Shown one piece after another: positions 54,972 through 62,142 of a stretch of 64,000 bases of DNA. Numbering within the stretch: the stretch's first letter is position 1; each line of letters opens with the position of its first letter. This DNA comes from an uncultured Bacteroides sp. GTDB taxonomy: Bacteria; Bacteroidota; Bacteroidia; Bacteroidales; Bacteroidaceae. The notes under the pieces were generated by a model, which was not told where the DNA came from, searched no databases, and was given only the letters and a program-made list of their open reading frames with translations. Made by a program: the position numbers and the translations under genes. The stretch covers positions 868,001 through 932,000 of the forward strand of contig NZ_OY787466.1 of NCBI RefSeq assembly GCF_963678845.1, read 5' to 3'.

Positions 54972-56432
54972 ATGACAACACGCAGAGATTTTTTGAAAAA
55001 AGGAGGACTGGGACTCGCATCTTTAGCTTTAGGAGGCAGTCTGGATACCTATGGTAAAACGGTATCAGGAATATTTCAGAAACAGGAAAATAAATATATA
55101 AGTAAACGTCCGGAATTGGCTCAGAGACATTTTACCTCTAAGGCAGTTGAAGAGACTATTGCCCGTATAAAAAAGAAGATTAAAGATCCAAAACTAGCCT
55201 GGATCTTTGAAAACTGCTATCCAAATACATTAGACACCACTGTCAATTTTAAGATGATTGGCAGTACACCCGATACATTTGTCTATACAGGAGATATTCA
55301 TGCTATGTGGTTGCGTGATTCATCTGCTCAGATATGGCCATATCTTTCATTAGCTGATAAAGATTCTCAACTGAAGTTGTTACTTCAGGGAGTTATACGG
55401 AGGCAGACTCAGTGCATTCTGATTGATCCGTATGCTAATGCATTTAATGAAGGACCTACCGGCAGTGAGTGGGACAAGGATTTGACCACTATGAAACCGG
55501 AACTTCATGAACGTAAATGGGAAATTGATTCTTTGTGTTATCCCATACGTCTTGCTTATCATTATTGGAAAAAAACTTCTGATTCATCAATCTTTGATTC
55601 CTCTTGGCAACAAGCTATGAATTCCGTTCTCAAAACCTTCAAAGAACAACAGCGTAAAGATGGAGTAGGTCCTTACAAGTTTCAGCGTGTAACTGAAAAA
55701 CAATTGGATACCTTGTCCAATGATGGATACGGTGCTCCGGTTAAGCCAGTAGGCTTGATTGTCTCTTCTTTCCGTCCATCCGATGATGCTTCAATGTTTG
55801 GTTTTCTTATACCTTCCAACCTTTTTGCGGTAACTTCATTAAAGCAGGTGGCAGAGATATCCCGAAAGGTAACAATGGATACAGCTTTTGCAAATGAGTG
55901 TGAAGCTTTAGCGGATGAAGTAATGACTGCAATTAATAAATACGGAGTTATAGATCATCCTGAATGTGGGAAAATTTATGCTTATGAGGTAGACGGTTAC
56001 GGAGGAATCCTTCTAATGGACGATGCTAATGCTCCCGGTTTATTGTCTTTGCCTTATTTGGGTTGCGTTTCTACTAACGATGAAATATATCAGAATACCC
56101 GTAAATTTGTCTGGAGCAAAAATAATCCCTACTTCTTCAAAGGAAAAGTAGCAGAGGGGATAGGAGGACCACATGTATCGCATGTAGGACTTGCAATGAT
56201 CTGGCCGCTTAGTATAATAATGAAAGCAATGACTAGTACAGATGATGCAGAAATAAGAGTATGCGTAAATACCTTGTGCCAGACTGATGCAGATACTGGT
56301 TTTATGCACGAATCTTTCAATAAAGATAATGCAAAAGACTTTACCCGTGAATGGTTTGCCTGGGTAAATACTTTATTTGGTGAATTAATAGTCAAGTTGG
56401 ATGAAGAGAATAAATTGCATTTATTCTCCTGA
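54972..56432 (+). CDS. Exo-alpha-1,6-mannosidase, GH125 family
   Basis: 486 residues. The N-terminus MTTRRDFLKKGGLGLASLALGGS is a twin-arginine signal. GH125 (metal-independent alpha-mannosidase) motifs: NCYPNTLDTTVNF, TGDIHAMWLRDSSAQIWPYL, GPTGSEWDKDLTTMKPELHERKWEIDSLCYPIRLAYHYW, FRPSDDASMFGFLIPSNLFAV, and MLSLPYLG-type GLLSLPYLG. These enzymes cleave alpha-1,6-mannose, for example in N-glycans. The gene follows GH2 by 261 bp and precedes the ECF sigma gene by 128 bp. The family is clear; the exact glycan is inferred from the neighbours. Confidence 0.94.
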   Translation: MTTRRDFLKKGGLGLASLALGGSLDTYGKTVSGIFQKQENKYISKRPELAQRHFTSKAVEETIARIKKKIKDPKLAWIFENCYPNTLDTTVNFKMIGSTPDTFVYTGDIHAMWLRDSSAQIWPYLSLADKDSQLKLLLQGVIRRQTQCILIDPYANAFNEGPTGSEWDKDLTTMKPELHERKWEIDSLCYPIRLAYHYWKKTSDSSIFDSSWQQAMNSVLKTFKEQQRKDGVGPYKFQRVTEKQLDTLSNDGYGAPVKPVGLIVSSFRPSDDASMFGFLIPSNLFAVTSLKQVAEISRKVTMDTAFANECEALADEVMTAINKYGVIDHPECGKIYAYEVDGYGGILLMDDANAPGLLSLPYLGCVSTNDEIYQNTRKFVWSKNNPYFFKGKVAEGIGGPHVSHVGLAMIWPLSIIMKAMTSTDDAEIRVCVNTLCQTDADTGFMHESFNKDNAKDFTREWFAWVNTLFGELIVKLDEENKLHLFS

Positions 56433-56560
56433 TTTCGGGGCTATCAGAATGAAATTAACTTAGAATACTGGTAGCAATGTTAATTGGCATATAATTTCAA
56501 GCTTTTGAATGAGAAATATTATTATTCTTTAAGAACGCATAGAAGCATTGGTTGTAATTG

Positions 56561-57139
56561 ATGGAAAATGTTATTTCATTAGCTGGAAGGATAAAAAAAG
56601 GAGATAGAGCTGCATTTAATGAACTTTATTTGTTGTATTATTCTTCTTTGCACAATTATGGGAGATCTTTCCTAAGTGCAACTGAAGCTGAAGATACGAT
56701 ACAGGATGTTTTTTTGAATGTCTGGCTTCATAAGGAGAATATTGATGAAAGCCTTTCGTTAAAAGCTTATCTCTTTCGCTCTGTTTATAATTCTGCATTG
56801 AATGTTCTGAAAAAGAAGCAACATGACCAGAAACTATCTGATTGTGAGCAGGAAATTGAACTTGCCAGGTATCAGTATTATGATCCCGATGCAAATGAAG
56901 TGATTCAGTCCCTTTACAATAATGATATTAAAGTTAGAATTGACGCTGCTATAGAAAGTTTACCACCTAAGTGTAAAGAAGTTTTTCTGCTAAGTTATAT
57001 TGAAGATATGCCAAGTAAAGATATTAGTGAAAAACTAGATATTTCGTTAAGTACTGTCCAGAATCATACCTACAACGCATTAAAACAATTACGCGAAAAA
57101 TTAAGAAAAAAGAAAAATAGCTTTGATGTAATTTATTAA
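56561..57139 (+). CDS. ECF RNA polymerase sigma factor
   Basis: 192 residues from the ATG at 56561 (the preceding TTG is unlikely). Sigma-70 region 2: DRAAFNELYLLYYSSLHNYGRSFLSATEAEDTIQDVFLNVWLHKENI, LKAYLFRSVYNSALNVLKKK. Region 4: ESLPPKCKEVFLLSYIEDMPSKDISEKLDISLSTVQNHTYNALKQLREKL. No FecR gene is next to it. It stands between the GH125 and GH97 genes, 61 bp before GH97. The FecR at 39120 lacks a neighbouring sigma gene, so this is its likely partner at the far end of the same locus. Confidence 0.93.
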   Translation: MENVISLAGRIKKGDRAAFNELYLLYYSSLHNYGRSFLSATEAEDTIQDVFLNVWLHKENIDESLSLKAYLFRSVYNSALNVLKKKQHDQKLSDCEQEIELARYQYYDPDANEVIQSLYNNDIKVRIDAAIESLPPKCKEVFLLSYIEDMPSKDISEKLDISLSTVQNHTYNALKQLREKLRKKKNSFDVIY

Positions 57140-57200
57140 TCGGAAAAGTTATTAATGCCCCTTGTGTGAAAGCAAGGGTAGGATTTTTAAAAGAAATATT

Positions 57201-59300
57201 ATGAGAAAAATTGTTTTTATTATTTTTTGTTTATTAATTGCTCAAGCATCGGTTGCGCAGAATTTAAAGTCGCCTGATGGTAATCTGATTCTTACTTTCC
57301 AATTGAATGACAAAGGTACTCCTGTGTACAAACTCCAATATAAAGGCAAAACTGTTATTGAAGAAAGTAAAATGGGGTTCATTATTAACTCTCCAGTTCC
57401 ATTTAATGATAACTTCACCATTACAAGTACCAAGTTTAACAGTTCAAATGAGGTTTGGCAACCAGTGCTAGGGCAGCAAAAAGAAATCAGAGACAACCAT
57501 AACGAGATGTTCGTTACGCTTAATCAAACTTCTACTAATAGAAAGCTGAATATCCGTTTTCGTTTGTTTAATGATGGATTGGGCTTTAGATACGAGTTTC
57601 CGGTCCAGGAATATATGCGCCATTTTACAATAAAAGAAGAAGCCACAGAATTTAAACTTACAGGTAACCATAAAGCTTTCTGGATACCTGCAGATTATGA
57701 TACAAATGAATTCCCGGTTACAACATCTAAGATATCAGAGATTACGGGACTGATAGATAAAGTTCGTAAAGAACCTCTTTCTGCAAAATCTCCTGCACCT
57801 AATCTGGCTATACAAACCCCTTTGATGTTAAAGTCGGAAGATGGATTATACATCAATATTCACGAAGCTGCATTAGTTGATTTTCCTGCGATGGCTCTTA
57901 ATGTTGATGACAAGACATTTGGCCTGAGCGCACATCTTACACCCGATAAAAATGGGAATAAGGGTTATATCCAGACAGGAAATATAAGTCCGTGGAGAAC
58001 AATCGTTGTTAGTGATGATGCACGTGATATTTTGTCTTCTAACCTCATTCTCAATCTGAATGATCCTTGTGCTTTAGACGATACTTCCTGGATAAAACCA
58101 ACAAAGTATATTGGTGTTTGGTGGGAATACTTTACTGGAGGTGGCTCCACATGGGCTTATTCAAACAATCAGGATATAATTATCGGAAAAACAGATTATT
58201 CAAAACTTGAATGTAACGGTCATCATGGAGCAAATACCGCACATGTAAAGGAATACATAGATTTTGCCGCACAAAATGGCTTCAATGCTGTACTTGTTGA
58301 AGGATGGAATGAAGGCTGGGAAGATAATTATGCTTATGTGAAAGATAATATTTATAGTTTTACAAAAGCATATCCGGACTTTGATGTGAAAGAATTGCAA
58401 CGGTATGCTGCAAGTAAAGGTGTAAAAATTATAATGCATCATGAAACAACATCTTCAGTAATTAGTTATGAACGTCAGATGGATGATGCATTCCGCTTTA
58501 TGAACGATAATGGATACAATGCAGTGAAAACTGGTTATGTAGGACCAATCATTCCTCGTAGCGAATATCACGATGGACAGTGGATGGTAAATCATTATCT
58601 TCGCGTTGCTAAAACTGCAGCCAAATATAAAATAATGGTCGATTCACATGAAGCAGTAAGGCCAACAGGTCTTTGCCGTACATATCCTAACTGGATTGCA
58701 CAGGAATCTGCTCGTGGAACAGAATTTGAATCATTCAACGGTAACAATCCTGATCATACCACAATATTGCCTTTTACTCGCCTTATGGGTGGCCCGATGG
58801 ATTATACTCCGGGAATCTTTCAGGGAGATTTATCTGTATATGGTTCTAATAAAGCAAAGCTGAGTACAACATTGGTTAAGCAGCTTGCTTTATATGTAAC
58901 AATGTACAGTCCTTTGCAAATGGCAGCAGATTTACCTGAGAACTACAAACGTTTTGCAGATGCTTTCCAGTTTATAAAAGATGTTGCAGTAGATTGGGAT
59001 AATACTTACGTGCTCGAAGCAGAACCAGGAGATTATATTACTATAGCCCGAAAAGCAAAGGGAAAGAATGAATGGTATGTAGGGGGAATTACAGATGAAA
59101 ATGCTCGTGAGGCTAACATCGATTTTAGCTTCCTTCCAGCAGGTAAGAAATACACAGCAACCATCTATGCTGATGGCAAGGATGCTCATTGGATCAAGAA
59201 CCCTCAGAGCTATACGATCAGAACTATGACAGTAACAAGCCGCACTAAATTGAAGCAGAAATTAGCTCCGAGTGGGGGAGTTGCTATAAGCATTAAATAG
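57201..59300 (+). CDS. GH97 family glycoside hydrolase (SusB-like)
   Basis: The ATG at 57201 gives 699 residues with signal peptide MRKIVFIIFCLLIAQASVAQ; an upstream TTG at 57162 is not credible. N-terminal beta-sandwich (NLKSPDGNLILTFQLNDKGTPVYKLQYKGKTVI), TIM barrel with YIGVWWEYFTGGGSTWAYS, VEGWNEGWEDNYAYV, IIMHHETTSSVISYERQMDDAFRFM, and the Glu-bearing VDSHEAVRPTGLCRTYPNWIAQESARGTEF, then the C-terminal beta domain. The SHEAVRPTG and ARGTE pattern resembles the inverting, SusB-like branch (alpha-glucosidase), not the retaining alpha-galactosidases; that sub-assignment is tentative. Removal of glucose caps from N-glycans would fit the locus. Confidence 0.9.
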   Translation: MRKIVFIIFCLLIAQASVAQNLKSPDGNLILTFQLNDKGTPVYKLQYKGKTVIEESKMGFIINSPVPFNDNFTITSTKFNSSNEVWQPVLGQQKEIRDNHNEMFVTLNQTSTNRKLNIRFRLFNDGLGFRYEFPVQEYMRHFTIKEEATEFKLTGNHKAFWIPADYDTNEFPVTTSKISEITGLIDKVRKEPLSAKSPAPNLAIQTPLMLKSEDGLYINIHEAALVDFPAMALNVDDKTFGLSAHLTPDKNGNKGYIQTGNISPWRTIVVSDDARDILSSNLILNLNDPCALDDTSWIKPTKYIGVWWEYFTGGGSTWAYSNNQDIIIGKTDYSKLECNGHHGANTAHVKEYIDFAAQNGFNAVLVEGWNEGWEDNYAYVKDNIYSFTKAYPDFDVKELQRYAASKGVKIIMHHETTSSVISYERQMDDAFRFMNDNGYNAVKTGYVGPIIPRSEYHDGQWMVNHYLRVAKTAAKYKIMVDSHEAVRPTGLCRTYPNWIAQESARGTEFESFNGNNPDHTTILPFTRLMGGPMDYTPGIFQGDLSVYGSNKAKLSTTLVKQLALYVTMYSPLQMAADLPENYKRFADAFQFIKDVAVDWDNTYVLEAEPGDYITIARKAKGKNEWYVGGITDENAREANIDFSFLPAGKKYTATIYADGKDAHWIKNPQSYTIRTMTVTSRTKLKQKLAPSGGVAISIK

Positions 59301-59347
59301 TTGTCCTTGCATAAATATATACAGTAAAATACGCATCCAATGTAAGG

Positions 59348-59378
59348 ATTCGGGTAAGTTACATGTGCTTACCCGAAT
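59348..59378 (+). terminator. Terminator-like hairpin after GH97
   Basis: ATTCGGGTAAG (59348-59358) and CTTACCCGAAT (59368-59378) form an 11-bp perfect stem with a 9-nt loop. No strong T-run follows. It lies 47 bp after the stop. No gene is seen from here to the MITE at 59562. Confidence 0.6.
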
Positions 59379-59561
59379 GCATACTTTAAACAAACGGAAA
59401 AAGAAAGATCTCTTTGTCATCTGGTTGGTTTATGATCAACAGAATCAAATGTACAATACAAATAGCCATATTTGCCAAACTAAGGTTTTTCATTTCTAAT
59501 TTATTATAGGCCTATACAATAATCACTTCATGTAAGAATATCAGAGATCTTTAAGAATATA

Positions 59562-59725
59562 GGTATTTTGTCTCTTTTGGTGGAAGATATTACATTGAAT
59601 CTTTTATTAGTGGTGTTTTGCAGGCTTTTTATCAGAGTCAATAAATGGCTTATCAAAAAGCATGTAGAATCTTGATTGGTTAAGCATTTGAAATAGTTTG
59701 CTTCCACCAAAAGTGACGAAGAATT
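59562..59725 (-). mobile_element. 164-bp MITE, copy 2 (opposite orientation)
   Basis: Ends GGTATTTTGTCTCTTTTGG and, read in reverse, TTCTTCGTCACTTTTGG match the inverted repeats of the copy at 21075. The inner part is also shared but inverted (for example AATAAATGGCTTAT and AAAAGCATGTAGA). Flanking 8-mers AGAATATA (59554-59561) and AAAATATA (59726-59733) agree at 7 of 8 positions, a probable worn target duplication. It holds no transposase. The rest of 59726-60052 is AT-rich with no gene; TATATTTG occurs at 60004 and 60025 as possible -7 elements for the sigma gene. Confidence 0.82.
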
Positions 59726-60052
59726 AAAATATATTAAATTTTAGTTGACTAATTATAATATTTTCGTCATAATATTGATCTCTAATTTATTGTAGATATT
59801 TATGCTCGTGATAACTTTAATACTAAATTAGATGAAATCGAGAAGATATTTATGGCAGGTAAATAACTATTATTATCTGTAAAATAATAAAGTTAAACAT
59901 AGAACTGACAAAGAGAATCTTGTATTGATGATGTTAATCTTTCAATATGTTTTTTTGATGTTTTCTCTCTTTTATAAAATTGCAATTGATAGATTGTTTT
60001 TTTTATATTTGCAATATATTTTTTTATATTTGCGTAAATTAACTTTTCTAGA

Positions 60053-60649
60053 ATGAGTAATTTAGAGAAATATATAAAAAATCCGTCGCTATTATGGGAT
60101 GATTTCAGAGGAGGCAACGAAAAAGCATTTTCTGCGTTATTCAATATATATTCAGATCCTCTTTTTCGTTATGGCATGAAATTCATCTCTGATGAAGGCT
60201 TGGTGAAAGATTGCATTCAGGAATTGTTTATAAAGTTGTATAGAAATCACTCTAATTTATCTCCTACAGATAATCCATTGCTTTATTTATTCAAATCTTT
60301 GAAAAATAGGTTGGCAGATGTCCTTGGAAGTCGAAATGAAAGGATTATGTATATGCCTAATGAAGATCTACCATTTTTGGTAGATTATAGATTTGATCCG
60401 GTTGATGATCAGGATATAGATGAAGAATTAATTGCAACATTTAATAAAGCAATGAGTTTTCTTACTCCCAGACAAAAAGAGGCTATCTATTTGCATTATC
60501 AATCTGAACTAACTTATGAAGAAATAGCTCAGTTACTTAATATAAATTATCAATCCGTCAGGAATCTTATTCACAGGGCTGTGGAAAAGATAAGAACAGA
60601 AATGGATTTGACTGTATTCCTCTTTCTTGTTATTAAATTCGTTTATTAA
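60053..60649 (+). CDS. ECF RNA polymerase sigma factor
   Basis: 198 residues. Region 2: GNEKAFSALFNIYSDPLFRYGMKFISDEGLVKDCIQELFIKLYRN and LYLFKSLKNRLADVL. Region 4: FLTPRQKEAIYLHYQSELTYEEIAQLLNINYQSVRNLIHRAVEKIR. The hydrophobic end (TVFLFLVIKFVY) is common in Bacteroidetes ECF factors. It opens the third locus in the standard order sigma, FecR, SusC. Two TATATTTG elements lie 21 and 42 bp before the start. Confidence 0.94.
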   Translation: MSNLEKYIKNPSLLWDDFRGGNEKAFSALFNIYSDPLFRYGMKFISDEGLVKDCIQELFIKLYRNHSNLSPTDNPLLYLFKSLKNRLADVLGSRNERIMYMPNEDLPFLVDYRFDPVDDQDIDEELIATFNKAMSFLTPRQKEAIYLHYQSELTYEEIAQLLNINYQSVRNLIHRAVEKIRTEMDLTVFLFLVIKFVY

Positions 60650-60748
60650 ATAATACTCATGGTAACTGCTCGGTTAATAATAAAACGTTAAATCTTTAAT
60701 AAAAGATAATTTTTTTCGTGTGCGTTGAGTACAGATATAAAAAATATG

Positions 60749-60788
60749 CCGTTCCCTTATTATATGTTAATAGGTGTGCGGTTTTTTT
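60749..60788 (+). terminator. Imperfect hairpin with T-run between sigma and FecR genes
   Basis: CCG...CCTTAT and ATAGG...CGG (60749-60781) form an imperfect stem with mismatches, followed by seven T (60782-60788). It could partly end transcription after the sigma gene and so lower FecR expression. Confidence 0.5.
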
Positions 60789-60821
60789 TATATTTTATAA
60801 GTTCAATTAAAAACTTAAGAA

Positions 60822-62021
60822 ATGGTAGATAGTAGAGAAAACAATATAAAGGAGTTAATAGAAGATGATAAATTCATTCAATGGGTGATCTGTCCTTCCG
60901 CTAACCTGGATTTATATTGGAATAACATGATGGAAAGTGAACCTCATAAAAAGAAGGACATTTTAAAGCTTAGAAGGATGATCAAAAAACTTCAAGTGAA
61001 TGAGCGAGGCCTTTCACAGGAAGAAAAGAATATTATTTGGGATAATATCTTGTCGGAAAGTGGATTTAAAGAACGTACTTTCTATTTGCATCCTTGGTTT
61101 AAAATCTCGATTGCGGTAGCAGTAGCTATACTGATAATTATATCATTTTTTGCCATAAATGGTAATACTAATGATACGACGATTAATTATCAGTCTGGTA
61201 TCTGCCAGATTGTAAATGTAGATAAATCAAAAGATATTCACTTGATTCTTTCAGATAACCGGATTGTAATTGTTGGTGATAGTTCTAATCTTGTTTATGA
61301 TAAAAGTGGAAATGTATATGTAGGTGCTCAAAAGATTTTTCAAAATGAAACAGAACATAAAAATAAGACTTCTTTGAATCAGCTGATAGTACCTAATGGA
61401 AAAAATCTGAAGGTGAAGTTTAGTGATGGAACTATGGCTTGTGTGAATTCTGGCAGTCATTTAATTTATCCTCCAGTTTTTAAAGCAAAAAAGAGAGAAA
61501 TTTATATTGATGGAGAGATTTATCTAAAAGTAACAAGAAATGAAAAGGTTCCTTTCTATGTTAAATCAGATCAAATGGATGTTAAGGTTCTTGGAACTTG
61601 TTTTAATGTCTCGGCATATAAGAATGATGATGTTCAATCGGTTGTTTTGGTAATTGGTTCAGTTTCAGTAAACAGTAAGAAAGCTGGGACAGAACGTATG
61701 ATTAAACCAAATCAAATGTATGGATTTCAAAAAAAACAGAACAAAATACAGGTCGAAAGTGTTGATGTTTATAATTATATATGTTGGCAATATGGTTTCT
61801 TGCATTTTAAAAGTGAAAAACTGAGTAATGTGTTAATTAAATTACAACGATATTATGATATACCAATTGAATTTAATACTTCCCAAACAGACAATATTCG
61901 TGTAAGTGGTAAGCTTGACCTCAAAGAAGATATAAAAAATGTACTTAATGTAATTGCGACTACTGCTCCAATTAAGTACAGAACCCAAAATAATGGTCTG
62001 AAAATAAATGTTACACCTTAA
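60822..62021 (+). CDS. FecR-type anti-sigma factor
   Basis: 399 residues. Cytoplasmic N-terminal region (about 1-88), one membrane helix (FKISIAVAVAILIIISFFAI, about 92-112). The periplasmic FecR domain has LIVPNGKNLKVKFSDGTMACVNSGSHLIYPPVFKAKKREIYIDGEIYLKV and VKVLGTCFNVSAY. The C-terminal STN-interaction domain has LSNVLIKLQRYYDIPIEF and ENIRVSGKLDLKE-like repeats. It works with the sigma factor encoded 172 bp upstream and the STN-type SusC 121 bp downstream. Confidence 0.93.
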   Translation: MVDSRENNIKELIEDDKFIQWVICPSANLDLYWNNMMESEPHKKKDILKLRRMIKKLQVNERGLSQEEKNIIWDNILSESGFKERTFYLHPWFKISIAVAVAILIIISFFAINGNTNDTTINYQSGICQIVNVDKSKDIHLILSDNRIVIVGDSSNLVYDKSGNVYVGAQKIFQNETEHKNKTSLNQLIVPNGKNLKVKFSDGTMACVNSGSHLIYPPVFKAKKREIYIDGEIYLKVTRNEKVPFYVKSDQMDVKVLGTCFNVSAYKNDDVQSVVLVIGSVSVNSKKAGTERMIKPNQMYGFQKKQNKIQVESVDVYNYICWQYGFLHFKSEKLSNVLIKLQRYYDIPIEFNTSQTDNIRVSGKLDLKEDIKNVLNVIATTAPIKYRTQNNGLKINVTP

Positions 62022-62142
62022 ATTAATTAATTATGAGTGGATAAAAAGCTAGTCTAAATGTTCTACAGGTAAAGAAAACTGAATTATTAGTTATTTCTTG
62101 CCTATAACCTCTAATCAAAAATTTATAATTAAAACGGAATGT

